Positions 23,347 to 36,230 are shown, counted from the first letter of the stretch. The stretch: DNA of 64,000 bases from Elmis aenea (GCA_947652605.1 OX393577.1:26725466-26789465); one strand, 5' to 3'. Numbers and translations are program-made. The notes: a model not told the origin generated them from the letters alone.

Positions 23347-23929
23347 CAGGGTGGTTCAAATTTTAACTACTTACATATTTATAGGGAATCTGGTAACTAC
23401 AATAGTTGATAGTCTCTAGAGCAGGAGTGAGCAAATGCTGGACATCGTCCAATCCGACCCCCTGCAAGAAATCGACAGATATGCTTATTATTGTGTCTTT
23501 TTTTTAAAACGCCCATGGACCGTTCTAAAATGGAAAATATTTTTAAAGTCCGTCAAATCTAAATTAAATCCGGCCAGGTCGTCCTAACTATTTTTCACAC
23601 GGCCCTCTGCAAAATAATTGCCCAACCTTGCTCTGGAGCTACTTCGTTAATGCATTTTGGTTGGCATTTGGGTTGGCCAGGCCTGATCTAAAACCTTAGC
23701 AGCATTTTGTTTAATTTTACATTAATCAAGTTATGGCCCATTTTAAATATTGTGATAACTTAAATTTTCGTCTGTAACGGAAAAACGGAAACTACTTCTA
23801 CCAATCCAATAACACGTGCATTACTTAAAAAAAAAAAAACTTGGAAATGTACATGAGATTTTCACTATCTGTTGTAGTTATAGAGAGAATACTCTACAAA
23901 TGCAAAGACTTACATCTTGACCCACCCTG
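23347..23929. mobile_element. TACAGGGTGG element interrupted by a small hAT MITE
   Basis: The left end CAGGGTGGTTCAAATTTTAA and the right end (inverted CAGGGTGGGTCAAGATGTAA) are diverged inverted repeats. Both arms continue with TAACTACAA(T/C)AG and GATAGT. The arms resemble the solo ends at 29258 and 37484. A 218 bp hAT-like MITE sits at 23418-23635. Confidence 0.5.
23418..23635. mobile_element. small hAT-like MITE
   Basis: The ends AGAGCAGGAGTGAGCAAATG and, inverted, CAGAGCAAGGTTGGGCAATT resemble the CAGRGGTGGGCAAA hAT terminus. The interior has CCGGCC and CGGCCC words common in such MITEs. No clean 8 bp TSD could be read. Confidence 0.45.
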
Positions 23930-24940
23930 TTTTTTTGCTAATAACGTTTTGTGAAAGATTCTACGCCCGCCGCATATATCTATTCATTCCCACCGACAAG
24001 CTCATTGTCCGATATTTCGATTCCGTTTGGCTCAGTAAATGTATTAAACCGTCGACAATATGATAATTGTTTTGTTTCATCCGGTTCCTCGCATTATCTA
24101 ACGACACGAACAAGATAAGCGTGCAACCTTAATTTCTTAGTAGTTCAGTTTATGATGCGCCCTTGGAGTTTTTTGTTGTAATTTTGATGTTGATCAAACC
24201 TTCTAGTGTTATTGTTACACCTAAAACGTTAATTAATATATTGCTAGTGCGAAATAAGAAGGATTTCTTATTTCGCTAAATGAAACAATTAACATAATTG
24301 ACTGTTTTTAGTGCAAAGTGGTCGAAGTATTTTTAGGGTAACCCAGTAGCTATAATAGGTGGCGAAAATTTCGTTTAGGTCCCTAGGGCTACTGTTAAAG
24401 ATGAGATCAGATTTTTGTTGAAAGCATTTTTTTTTCTACAATAGGCAAAAACTTAAATTTCCACGTTCTTGAAAATTAACCAAAACTTCTTTATTTCAAA
24501 AAGATTGATCTGATAGTTATTTTGATGACATTTTTGTGGGTTTAGATGCATGCTTTTATTGAAAAAAATATTTTTTAAGCTTTTTGAAGAAAAAAAAATG
24601 AAGAACAAAATTTCACCTTTTAACAGTTATGGCCATAGTAAATTATGAAATCAAAAAATGCTTGTTGACAAAAGACTACCGTTGCCTAATACCAAAATAC
24701 CCTGAGCAATTATTTCAATTTATTTCGGCGCCATTTGGGAATTGTTTTGAATATTTGATGGTGTTCAGTTTCAGCTTATTTACTTGTTTTTATGTCGTTG
24801 TTTGAACAATTTTTAATATGAAAACTTTGAGAACATTTACATGATTAAAAATGCAAAGTTGTGAACGGACACGTTGCTTCTGATTTATATTTCATACCCA
24901 ACCTAATAAAAATTCAATTTATTTTTGCAACATATTACTT
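23930..24940. other. intergenic; unique-looking segment, no gene recognised
   Basis: The part at 23960-24170 is less repetitive than most of the window and contains several GATA words, but no coding signal. The part at 24355-24420 (GGCGAAAATTTCGTTTAGGT) resembles the interior of the TACAGGGTGGACC elements. Confidence 0.35.
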
Positions 24941-24944
24941 TTAA

Positions 24945-25379
24945 CCCTTTCACTGCGGCACTCGTTTCTGCAAGTCGTGTCCGCTGTGCGGCGTTCGACA
25001 GGCAGTGCGTGTTATTACGGTTCCCGCAGTCAGATCCCTGCACCTTGCGTATTAATACGGTTCCCGCAGTCAGAGTATAGGTTTTACGTTACAAAAAATA
25101 GATTACAATTTTTTAAATTTATTGTTAATTTATTGTTACACAATGTCGTACAGTTCTTCGTCGGTGTAAAATTTGTTATTCACACTCATACTTAGGGATT
25201 TTTTTCAAATCGAATTTAACACTAAAACACGCCTTGATGGTTACTAGGTTGAATTATTATAAATTTAACACACAGTAGTTGGAATTATTAGGTTAACTGC
25301 CACATGTCCAAGTATTTATGCTTACTTTGATAAACATGCAAAAAGTTCTTCTATTACCCCTCCGCCCTGGATTTATGGA
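24945..25379. mobile_element. family J, copy 1 (TTAA-flanked, piggyBac-type)
   Basis: It starts at TTAA (24941-24944) with CCCTTTCACTGCGGCACTCG. Two tandem units around TACGGTTCCCGCAGTCAGA follow (25010-25075), and the element fades at TCCGCCCTGGATTTATGG. The same order of blocks occurs inverted at 39791-40388. A TTAA target and a CCCTTT tip suggest piggyBac-type MITEs. The two ends are not inverted repeats of each other. Confidence 0.53.
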
Positions 25380-27069
25380 TTATGTATGTAATTAGGGAAA
25401 AAATGTCAAAGATGCGTAGACAAAAGAGGTCTACAGTTTGCAAATTTACTGTAAGTATTGGTATATTTAATCGATTAAATAGACTGATACAAGTTAAGCA
25501 AAATGACTTAAAAATCAATTGAGTTTTTTATATTTTTAATATTGTATGCAATAGACCTACAAAAAAACTGAGACAATTTTCGTTTCGATAAAATTGTTGT
25601 TTACTACGGGTTGTATGTAAAAATTAAAGTTTAAGTCGTTGCAAAAATTAAAAACGTTTCAAAATAAATTCCCCCTAGAAATAAAAATAAACTTTTTTTT
25701 AAATAAAGAAGTATGATGAATTTATAAACAGTGAAAATTTAAATTTTTACAGTAAAAAACGAAAACTCAAGTAATAAACCGGTGTGACAACCAATTAACT
25801 TTCAGACTTTCACCATACATTGTGTGCGTGTGTCTGTGTTTGTGTGTCGCTCCAGGTATTCCCATAGGCCTTCTTTTTGTAAATACCGTATGTCATAATT
25901 ACACAAACAAGTACAGCATCCTATAAAAATACGCGAAAATTTTTAAAAAATCGTAACTTCTTTTGATTAAAATACAAAAGAGTTGATACAAATGGCATTG
26001 TATTTGATATGTACAGAAAGAATAAAAAAGGGATTACATTATTAAAATTTAAAATAAAATAATTAAACCTACACCATTTGTAATATACTTTTTAACAAGG
26101 ACTGAGAACAGAGCGAAAACGTTAAACGAAATAAACCAACATTTTTATAAGAACGAAAACGAAAATTATTATTTTTCGTTCAAGAACGAAAACGAAATTA
26201 AAGATTTGTAAAAGCGGTTTTATTTGATTTTGATTCATTTAAAAAAAAAACGCGAATTTACCGTCTATGCTGAGAAGACTTCACAAGGCAGTGAGTTTCA
26301 CTTTTCTTCATATAATGTCTTAACAACTTTACTGCTTATACTTACAATTTCGTGCAACACAAGTAACAAACATATCGTCGTTTACAATTTAGCGGGGGCC
26401 CAACGATTGCTGAGAAACAGAAACAAAAATGTAAATGAACTTTAAAATTCATCACAAACATTTTATATCTCATTTTTATTACCAAAAGTACAAAAAAATC
26501 ACGCCAAATTTGTTTTTATTTAAAGACGGACTATGCTGATTTACATATTAATACATAGGTACGAGTTATTTATAATCTGAATAATCGAATATTCGAATTC
26601 GAATAGGGTTGCCAACACTGTCATTTTGACATTTGGCGATCGTTCTTTAGAAAGTTCTCTGCTCTGAATTTTGTTAAAAAAAATAGGGTGGTGACTTAGG
26701 AAAAATAGGTCCTCGGCTAAGTGACTTTAAAAAAAACAACGGCAAAACCGGTTTTAACCGTTTTTAAATTTCGAAATTTAATGGGTCCGATCAAAAATTA
26801 ACGAAATATTTTTCGTTTTTAGTTTTAATCGAAAACCAACTTTAAAAATGTACAACTGAAATGTCTAGCGCGGGCGCACATTATCGCGAAAATAGCCGAA
26901 ACGTGTTCAGGAGACCTCAAAACGTGTAAATACGAACATTTTTGTGATAACAATACTTTCTTTGTGGTACATAAAGCGAAATTAAAAATCAGATAAGACA
27001 AATAAACTCATCTTGAAAATGTGACTCAAATCAGATTTTCACTATTAATAATTACTGACAATGAGACCA
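25380..27069. other. intergenic with AACGAAAACG-rich segments
   Basis: No gene recognised. Repeats of AACGAAAACGAAA near 26100-26200 and CGAAATATTTTTCGTTTTTA near 26800 could be the subterminal parts of a decayed hAT-like element, but no end pair was found. A short GT-rich microsatellite lies at 25820-25850. Confidence 0.35.
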
Positions 27070-27544
27070 CTTACAAACAGGGCATGAAACCGGTTTTTTA
27101 AACCGGTTTAAAAAACCGGTTAACCTTTATTTTTTGTCCAAAATTGTGATTTTTAACCGAAACCGAAACCGTTATTTTTAAAGGCAAAAAAAACGGTAAC
27201 CTTTAACCAAAATAATAAAAAACCGGTTTTTTAAACATCTCTTTTTAATAAAAATTATTTTGAAAAAATACAAAATCTGTATTAAATGTGATTAGTTTAC
27301 CAAAAGTCATTACTGAATGCTTGATTGTACATATATTATAAAATTATAAATAGATAATATCTTTTTATACTTTGCATTCCAAATCTGAATAGTGTTAAAA
27401 ACCGGTTAAAATAACCGGTTTTTTCAAAACCGGTTTTTTACGGAAAAAAACGGTTTTTCAACAAAAACCGTTATAAAAATAAAGTTCTTGATTTCGGTTA
27501 ACCGTTAACCAAAATTTTTTTCGGTTTCTAGCCCTGCTTACAAA
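27070..27544. mobile_element. hAT MITE X with AACCGGTT arrays, perfect TSD
   Basis: The element is 27078-27536. Its ends are CAGGGCATGAAACCGG and, inverted, CAGGGCTAGAAACCG. The flanks are identical, CTTACAAA (27070-27077 and 27537-27544). Both ends carry many self-complementary AACCGGTTT words spaced closely, with an AT-rich centre. No coding sequence remains. Confidence 0.88.
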
Positions 27545-27620
27545 TGCTTTGAATTTGAACCACCTTGTCCAGCAAAATAAAACATTTTTCAGTTAACACG
27601 TTATCTTTCGAATTATCTAC

Positions 27621-27784
27621 CTATTAATAGGTTTTTTGCTTCCAGCGCTTATCAACCGAAAGCCTAATAATCGGCTTTCTGCCAGCGCTTATCGATCGAG
27701 AGCCTATTAATTGGCTTTTGCTTCCAACGCTTATCGACCGGGAGCCTATTAATCGGTTTGTTTCTGAAACGTTTATCGATCGAG
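27621..27784. repeat. tandem repeat, about 42 bp unit, four copies
   Basis: Each unit contains CCTATTAATNGG, then a TTTTGCTTCCA-like segment, then GCGCTTATCGA(C/T)CGAGAG. Units are 40-44 bp and 75-85% alike by eye. On the minus strand the repeat is in frame and gives iterations of KPINRL..DKRW, in a 72-codon frame (27664-27882). That is probably fortuitous. Confidence 0.62.
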
Positions 27785-29257
27785 TTAATAATTCGTTCGT
27801 TATTCTCCATGACTAACAGTTGCCATAGCACCAATATCTTGTTATTTTGCCTGTCAATTGTTAGATTGTATGATATCTTCAATATTTTAAAATTTTCACC
27901 TTTTACAATTTACAATCAGGGTAGCGGAAATAATGAGTTTTATTTAGATAACTTGATAGATTGTTATTGCAATTGTTCAAAGAACGATGGCAGCGATGGC
28001 GGTGATATAATCATTCAAAAGCGGCGTTTATACGTTTATAAAAAAATAAAATAATAAAATGGGAATTACAAATTATTTAAAAAATAGAGCTTTAGAAATG
28101 AGCGCATAGATATCCGCGCGATAGCCATAACAACGTACGCGCGCCCTAATGAGTCTGTCGGGGGTGCGTATCAAGTTCAGCGTAGCGGTGGGTAAAGTGT
28201 TAAGTAAGCACTAACACAGTCTTACGTAAAATAATTTTTTGTCCACTCATTTCTTTACTTTACATTGCTGTAAAGATATGACACCGAATCTAATTTAAAC
28301 ATGTCTGCATAAAAAACTGTGGCACCATAATAAAATTTCTCGCATGAGTAAGTACCGTCAATAATTCAAAACAAAGAATCTCTTGACGACATGTTTCAGT
28401 AAATTATACGGTTTAACAAAGAATGTTACATATTTATTTTGCTTTGTATTTACACTCGTATCGATCAACAAAAACGTATGTTTCCAATTTTGTATTTTAA
28501 TTACATATTTTACGGCATGTCGGACACTATATTCCGCAATAACTAATAAACGCATTCAAAGGACGTCGTAAATATCGACAACGCTTAGTAAAATATGTAT
28601 AACGACACCGCATAATTTCTGGTATTATTATTAATAGTTGAAGTTTACCGCACCACAATAACGCTTAATGTAAATTACAATTAATTTATAGTAAGTTTAG
28701 CTAATTGGCTAACCAGCGTAAACGTAAATTTACAGTAACAAATTTTCGGTTGGAGTCGTCTTAGTTGTATTTGCTTCGCTAATTTCAGCAGAAGAGAACT
28801 GAAATGTTAAATCTTAACAGTGGAAATAAGAAATATATTATGTGGCGGTATTTATTCAAGCTGTAGCATTCAAAAATCAAGTATTTTAATCACGCGTAGT
28901 AGGTTTTCAAGTTGTCCGAAACAAATGCGATGCGTGTGAATTCCGTAATAAACAGAAAGAGATACAAATTTTGCTTAATTAGCGAACATTCAACAGTCAA
29001 GCTTTAATCTACTTAGTTTGCGTCCGACAGTAGAAATCGGGAATATATCAAATTTCCAGTATTTATTAGAAGCAATTTTGTTTAATTCACATTTTGCAGG
29101 ATGAGATTTTTTGATGATCTCCGAGACTTCAAGAGATAGAAAAAAGTTTAAGTTAAAAAAGTAGTGCAAAGATATACACCAAATAAATAAAAACATGAAG
29201 AAATTGAAAAAGTCAAGGTTACTAGATCTTTGTCATTTTTTAATTATATTTTTTGTA
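27785..29257. other. intergenic; CpG-richer island near 28100-28200
   Basis: No gene recognised. The segment 28105-28195 has CGCGCGATAG, TACGCGCGCC and GTCGGGGGTGCG, unusual against the AT-rich background; it may be part of a retroelement or a regulatory patch. Nothing else is supported. Confidence 0.35.
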
Positions 29258-29460
29258 CAGGGTGGACCAAATTCGAATGTTTTACGGGGTATCTCAATTA
29301 CCCTTATAGTTGGCGAAAATCTGATATCGATCTTTTGGGCTATTTTTTTGAGAAAAGAACGCCTACTCAATCAGATTTTTTATATGGCTTTCCATTTTGC
29401 CACTACAGACGAAAAAAGAATTCCTTTATTTTTGAAAATTTACAATAACTTCTTTATATA
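29258..29460. mobile_element. solo end of a TACAGGGTGGACC element, copy 1
   Basis: It starts after TA with CAGGGTGGACCAAATTCGAA and matches 37484-37680 over about 190 bp, including GCGAAAATCTGAT and CACTACAGACGAAAAA. No opposite end is seen within 1.5 kb. Confidence 0.5.
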
Positions 29461-30161
29461 ATTTTACAAAAACCTAGTATTTCTCGACTATTTTCAAAAT
29501 TTCATACTTCAGTCTAGTAATTTTAAACTACATACGCCGTTTTACCGTTTTTCTATCTGTCATAATTTTTAAGATTCTCGTAGTAGTCATTATGATTTCC
29601 TTGTGGTGGTTGAAGTATTAACTTGAGCAGAAAATGTACCAAAACAAGTTTTTTGTCAGTTTTAGATAACCTACAATTATTTATGAAGAGTGTTTAATTT
29701 CGTCGGAAATATGTTCAATTTGGTTTTTTTAATAGAACTCTCCATACGTTATTGTGTTATCGAATTTTACTATCAAGTGTTTTTACGGAAATTGCACCTC
29801 AGTAGAAAATTAATAAATAGTTGAAATAAATATACTTATTTATTCCCACAACTACTTCTAAAACGTTACATAAGATTTCTTGAATTTACGAATATTTTTC
29901 AAAACTAAAACTGCAATAATTTTTTATTTTAAAACCATTTTTCTTGAGGCAATAGATTAATATGAATCAGGATCTGAGTATTTAGATACTTAGTCTTAGG
30001 ATGATTGGCAGTTTGTGCAATATTCGGAGGTTTTTTATCAATACATTAAAATTTTTAGGATTGTCAGGTAAAATAACTCATAGATGTATTTCATTAAGTT
30101 ACAACAGTACTTTTTAATGACAGTAATGTTGGAAGTTTTAAACCTGTTCATCTAGGATCTA
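29461..30161. other. AT-rich stretch, nothing recognised
   Basis: No coding region, RNA gene or bounded repeat is supported. Part of this may be the interior of the element whose end lies at 29258. Confidence 0.4.
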
Positions 30162-30721
30162 GGTCCTAAGGCTTCTTAAACTGTGGGTCGCAAGTCCAAA
30201 TGGGGTCGCGTAACAGAATGTGGAGGTCACGAAAAATTTGGCAATAGTAAAAAGTACTGATGAAGTTGTAACCTATGACTATTAAAACTGTTTTATTTGT
30301 CACATAGTTTTAAAAAACTCAATAATTTAAACATGTCGTCTTAGGGGAATAATTGTAACATATTAACGCTCCACAAAAAAATCTGAAAGTTTTGTTAATG
30401 GAAGGTTAGAATGGTCCTTTAAAAATGTTTACCGCTACTGTTGTTTTTATAATTAAAAATAATAACCTTGCGAACGATTTAATTGTAGAAATAATAATTA
30501 ACTGATCATTTTGCCAAATTCAGTTCATAAAGGCAAATTTCCTTCTTACTTTCAATAAATAATAAAAGTATACTCATATGGTCGTATGTATAGCAAAGAA
30601 TTGTTTTGTAATTAATATATTTTTATGATTTTATATACCCATATACCCGCGGTCGCATAAAAATTTTTTTGGGTAAAAGGGGTCGCTATAAGAAAAAGTT
30701 TAAGAAGCCCTAGGACCTAAT
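30162..30721. mobile_element. hAT-like MITE, complete copy
   Basis: The element is 30170-30713, with ends GGCTTCTTAAACTGTGGGTC and the inverse TTTAAGAAGCC. The flanks GGTCCTAA and GGACCTAA differ at one position, consistent with an 8 bp TSD. The GGTCGC(G/A) words inside both ends are typical of a widespread hAT terminus. It is homologous to the fragment at 7053-7490. Confidence 0.62.
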
Positions 30722-31155
30722 CAACATTCGTGAAATAATGTTTCCAAAAGCATCTGTTTTTCGACACGCACGGCCAGGTGAGTAAACACGCATTAAAAAA
30801 CACTTTTGCACGAGTAGTAATGAAAAAACAATTACATCAACTTGACAAAATGAATGTGCCAGGGGAATATCGAAACAAGTGCATATTTAATTTTACAGAA
30901 CCGTAAGTATTATCGATTTTATTTTATTACTAAATATAATGCAATTTATGTGCGTATAACAATTCTTTGCTTGTTTAAACCTAATACGAAAAACTTGGTA
31001 TCGCTATTCGTTTCAAACATTAATTCATTAACCCTAAGTATTACAAGATACAAAGCAAATGGTATATTGGGTATTTAAAAGGAATTTTTAAAAGCTGACC
31101 TGTTTTTTTTTTCGAGTTGATGCACATTTATCTTAAGAACCCTATATGTAGTATA

Positions 31156-31835
31156 CCGGGTGTAAATAAGTTCTGGTACACCCTATTACATATAACATGT
31201 GTAAAAAAAAAAACAGGAATGTTTGAACATATGTACACTATTATTTTTCGTCCGGTTTTGCCGAAACGGACCCTAAATTTGTTGTTCCAAATGGAACATC
31301 CTGTATATTTTTACGTTTTTGGAAAAAGGAAGCAATTTTGAATACAACTGCACTATTTAGGTTAATTTTTATTCCCTCAAATAATTTTTGGGTGAAAATT
31401 TACAAAAATGACTTTTTGTCAAAAAGATTGATTCTGCAACTTTCAAAGCCGATGAAAGTAACCTAAATGTCAATTAAAATGTGCAAAAACGTTTTTCGGA
31501 CACTTGTTGGCATAATAAAATTCAATTTGTGCAAGTCATGGCACACTTATAGAAAAATAAATTTTCACCCAAAAGTTATTTGAGGTTATACAAATTGACC
31601 CTAATGGTGCAGTTGTATTCAAAATTGTTTCTTGTTTTTAAAAATGTAAAAATGTACAGAATGTTCCACTTGAAACAACAAAGTTAGGGTCCTTCCCGGC
31701 GAAACCGAAAGTAAAATAATTGTGCACAATGTTCAATTATTCCGGTTTTTTACACATATCATAGCCTAAAATTTCATTTAACAATACAAAAATAAAGAAA
31801 AGAAAGGGGGTGTACCAGAACTCAGTTACACTCGA
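31156..31835. mobile_element. fold-back element N (TA TSD)
   Basis: The ends CCGGGTGTAAATAAGTTCTG and, inverted, TCGAGTGTAACTGAGTTCTG are flanked by TA. The arms are long inverted repeats that include CCGAAACGGACCCTAA, GGAACATCCTGTA and GCAGTTGTATTCAAAATTG. The arms are related to those of element O (58901-60645). No protein-coding sequence was found. Confidence 0.8.
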
Positions 31836-31839
31836 TATA

Positions 31840-32564
31840 CAGGGTGGTCCACATAGAAGGGCCACTATTGGAATCTCGTAAACGGTAAGAGCTACAAAGA
31901 AGTTTAAATTAGACAAATCGTTCCCCTCTCTGAGACCTATTCAGTGATGTTTTAATATTTTTAAAAAGGTCCATGGCACGCTAGATAATAAACAGAAATC
32001 AAATTGGGCATATTTTTTAAAATCATTAATAACTCTGTTATATTTTATAGTACAAAAATATTTTTGGGGAAAAAGTTGTAGATTTTTAACGCACTGCAAA
32101 ATGAAAATATTCATTTGTTTCAATATTGTTTAAATTCATGGCGCTCTATAGCTTCATAAAGACTTTTTGATGAATTTCATTTGTTTTGAGCCTTAATATC
32201 AAAATAAATATATTAAACCTTATATTATTGATAATTGGTGAAAAAATACTTTTTTATGAAGTCGTGTCAACTATGGTTTCCATTTAAAAAAATGTAAGTT
32301 TGTATTTTATCTAATAATTTAAACAATATTAAACAAATGAATGTTTACATTTTACAGTGCGTAAAAAATCTACAACTTTGTAACCAAAAATATTTTTATA
32401 CCATCAAGTATAACCAAGCTATTAACGATTTTAAAAAAATAATCGTATTTCGATTTTTGTGTATTATGTCTCCGAAAATGGAACAATTTGTCTAATATAA
32501 ACTTCTTTGTAGCTCTTACCGTTTACGAGATCCCAATAGTGGCCCTTCTATGTGGACCACCCTG
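31840..32564. mobile_element. fold-back element A, copy 2 (TA TSD)
   Basis: The same CAGGGTGGTCCACATAGAAG tips as copy 1 at 9688-10487, with inverted arms of about 280 bp. It inserted directly at the TATA next to the end of N, so the two elements share a border. The centre differs from copy 1 by small deletions. Confidence 0.87.
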
Positions 32565-32603
32565 TATAGGTCGATAATATACATATAATTTGTATTTTTA
32601 TGA

Positions 32604-33976
32604 CTTTTATTCAGAGCCGTAACAAGGGCGTGGCGAAAGAGGTGCCCGCCACAGGTGCAACTAGATTTGGGGCGCAAAATATAAAAAACGTTAAAAAAAA
32701 TTTAAGTATATAGATATAAAAGTCCGCTATTGTATATTTTATTTTTAAATTTCGTCAATTAGACATACAATATCTACAACACAGCGGAATTTCGCTACAT
32801 TTGTTAACACTGGTGAATTCAAATTCGTTTCGAGTTAGATGGCAAAGACAAGTTACAGTAGACTTTGTACAAATGCTCGAATGTTCTAAAGTTATTAACA
32901 AAATTTAGGTTTGTTGCATTACTAATATTTGAGGATGCAATATTAGGAAAGATAAATAATGTATACTTTTACAAAAAAAAAACACTGTCAAAAATGCTGC
33001 GAAAATGATAAAAGCTAGAAAAAATTAATTTCAACAGTAGGTACCTACCAAAATGATTTTTTCGGTTTGCTTCACTATTAGGCGAAAAGTTTAGCCGAAA
33101 CAACAGCATTGAGACGACGCAAAATAAAAAATACCTATGCCTGTTGAGAAAGCTAGTGATAATTCGTTTGCCATGAATGAAAGTGCATTACTAAAAAATA
33201 AATGTGTTAACTTTTAGATCTAATACTTATACACCTTAATGATGGATTTACTGCTTTACAAGATGTTGCAAATGACTGCAGTTTTTTAAATGGACAAGCT
33301 TTAAAAATTATGCTGCTATATGATCTCAAATGATGCGCAGCTGACCTGGCATTGGAATATAGTAGAACTTGTATGTGAAATTTCGTTTCAAATATCAAGC
33401 CATGGTAGTTTTTGAAAATTTGGGCTTTTCAAATCTTGCAAAAAAAATTAAGAACTTTCAAGATTTTTATAACAATTCCTGTAATAACAGCTTCCTGCTA
33501 ACGTTCGTTTAGCAAATTGTAAATTGTAAAATCGTACCTTGTACCTTCGTTCTTCTATTGGACACGAGCGATTAACAAACTTAATATCAATTGAAAAAGA
33601 TATTGCAAAAACATTAAATTATGACGATGTGTGCAAATGAAAAAGCTAGAAAAATTAAAATATAAAATGTGCTGAACTTCTTTAAGTTTTTATTATATTA
33701 TACCTATATCTTGTATTTCTTTAATTTTTTTGTCATTGAATTTGAATATAAATTTATTTAACAGATGATTTATTTATACCAATGCAAAATTGGTTTTACA
33801 GGTAACTCATTTTGATGGGGTTAATACTAAGTATTTAACATATTGCATTTAATAAAATTTAACTTGTTACATTTAAATTTTTCAAAATTTTGATCATTTT
33901 TGGGTTACGGGGGAGGGGCACAAATTAGACACTTGCCACAGGCGCTTCATACCCTCGTTACGGCACTGCTTTTATT
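32604..33976. mobile_element. hAT element V, perfect 8 bp TSD
   Basis: The element is 32612-33968, starting CAGAGCCGTAACAAGGGCG and ending with the inverse of CAGTGCCGTAACGAGGGT. The flanks are CTTTTATT on both sides. Inside the ends lie GTGCCCGCCACAGGTGC and its inverted counterpart. It carries the tail of its transposase gene (33475-33640) and is otherwise deleted. Confidence 0.91.
33475..33640 (+). pseudogene. hAT transposase C-terminal fragment in V
   Basis: Reading frames give IPVITASC, a stop, RSFSKL, then after a frameshift YLRSSIGHERLTNLISIEKD and AKTLNYDDV, ending at a TGA. This is the hAT dimerisation signature (SERSFSKLK.IKSYLRS.M...RL). A stop and a frameshift inactivate it. Its place inside TSD-flanked element V shows it belonged to that element. 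Confidence 0.67.
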
Positions 33977-36230
33977 TATGTAAATAAAGATGCTGTTAAA
34001 GTAAAGCTCATCGCAACACAGAAATGTGGTACGTTTAGGAATATTTGTAAAAATAATAGTTAAATATAAATTGGATAAGGTTTAATAGTATGGGCATCTC
34101 GGTTATGATAACAAATACCAAGTCGATTAAATATGTCAAACACTGCCAATTTTGGTGTCTATTCATCTAACATTTAAGTTAGAATACTATATTTTTTTGT
34201 AATAACCAAGATTACCTTTTTGTTCATTCTTACCCTGCTCAACCTATTTAAAACGACCTCAAGTACTACTGTGTAGCAATAATACGTAACCTGGTAGCCA
34301 TGAAGCTGTTTAGGGTCGCTAAAGAAATTCATGAGGTCGCGAAACGACACCAGCAAATAAATTATAAGAAACAATGAGCTCAATAACAATAATGATGACA
34401 ATACCGCCACAGCGCTACCACAAACGTTGCCTTACAATTATTAGTATTAGTACTCAACCAACCGGAACAGATGCTGTTGATAAATATATTTCAATATATA
34501 TATCTATTCAATATTTTTTTAATTGGGTTCTATAAAAATTGTAACATAATTTATATATTGATTTTGTTTATTCACAAAAACAAACAAAATCACAATTTTA
34601 TAATGTAAAAATTAAATTATAAAAAGAAGATATTCAAAAACAAGTTGTGTTACTTCAAGAAACTAACCAAAAAACATTGATAATAAATTTTAAATGTCCG
34701 CGTTATTAAATTATTTGTTGCGGAGAAATGTATTAAACAGAAATATGGCACTATCTCTTGAAAAAATCACAGACGTGCTTCACCCAACTCACTAATATTC
34801 GTAATAAGTTCCGGCACTGACAACTTATTTAATTAATATCTTTGGTTATAGTTTCAAACTTAACTACCATAAAATTTTGATTTGAATGAAACCAAACTAA
34901 ACGAATAGAAAATTAGAAAGACGAAAATTAAAACAGAACACTTATAAAAGAAAAAGCACAACTTCCAAGAGACTTGTAAAAGCCGTCAGTTGAACGCTAT
35001 TCAACAAGTACATTAGTCGTTGTTTGCTAGTAATGCGACGAGGATGCCTTGAAAATAATATTAAAATAAAACAAGTTAAAAAACAACGGACAAACATGTG
35101 AGACAAGGTGAACGGTTTAAAAATTAAATATAAATACAAAAGCGAACTGTCATGAAATGTTATGTTTTTCTTATATTAATCCAGTTACTGTGAAACCTTG
35201 AACTTCGAACACAATCCGTTTCAGGAGATGGTTTCAAATTGTTCTACTTGCAAGTGAAATTTTTGCAGATGAAATAATATAATTTAAAGTAATGCGTTCC
35301 AACCCGAAAATTTACCCATTCTAAAACATTTTCTATTTCAAAAGATCGCATTGGTAAGTAATAATAAAAAATGTACAGAATTCCTCGTACATCAAAAGTT
35401 ATACCAAAAATTTTTTTTTTTTCCCTCATAACTTTTTTGTCGTAATCGTTAGAACAATTATGTTTGTGATTCTTGATGTGCTTTTATATGTAGAATGCAA
35501 GTACTATTTTAGATTTTTTAATAACTTCTTTTGAGATATTACCCCTTATTTCATTTTTTCTTATGGGCCGTCAAAATGGCTTTGAAACACTTAAATGTGC
35601 TTTTTTTTCTCTTTTTAAGGAGATATTGCTTGCCATATCTATTTAAATAAATAAGTCAGAAAAACAGAACAAAAAAAGCATATTTTACCAATCACTGATC
35701 AAGCTATCTGTGAAAAAAGAAACATTAAACAACCAATTAAATGTCAAATGACATTATCATTTATCTGCGGTATCGTTTATTGTAGTGATTTTATAATATT
35801 GTTGTGTAATTCGGCTGTACATAGTGCGCGGCCCACTTGCTCCCCTCTACATCCTAGGCGCCAAATTCAAATTATTACCTACTGCAATAAGTCAGAGCTA
35901 TAAAGCTGATGCTCCTTAAATTTCATTTTTTAGGACTTCAAAAACGCCTTTAATTGTTGAGCCGTATTTACCGTGATACAAAACAATCGTGAACGATTCG
36001 AATGAGCTTTCCCAAACAAACTGTAGTGTAACCTTCGGCATTGAGCGTTGATCAAATGGAGTGGTTCTTAATCAGGGACGCTCCTCCTGGGGGTGTAAGA
36101 CTAAGTTCTGCACAACGGATCTTTTTGCATGTGGGTCCATTCACTATCTGCTACGCCACTGCAAATTGGGATCAGTTGGAAACTCACATAAAAACTATTT
36201 TATTCTTCAGGCTTTCGCGGCTATTGTCCA
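33977..36230. other. intergenic, no gene recognised
   Basis: The region is mostly AT-rich and unique by eye. The minus frame at 34174-34410 is a leucine-rich, membrane-like translation with no support. A GC-richer patch near 35820-35870 (GCGCGGCCCACTTGC) and a GTGGTTCTTAATCAGGG segment at 36061-36077 resemble hAT-type ends but lack partners. Confidence 0.35.

Noticed and set aside
25820..25850. Promoter or Z-DNA element in a GT-rich run
   Set aside because: Only a short imperfect microsatellite.
34174..34410. Small membrane protein on the minus strand
   Set aside because: Leucine-rich start arises from TTATTG-type low-complexity DNA; no support for coding.
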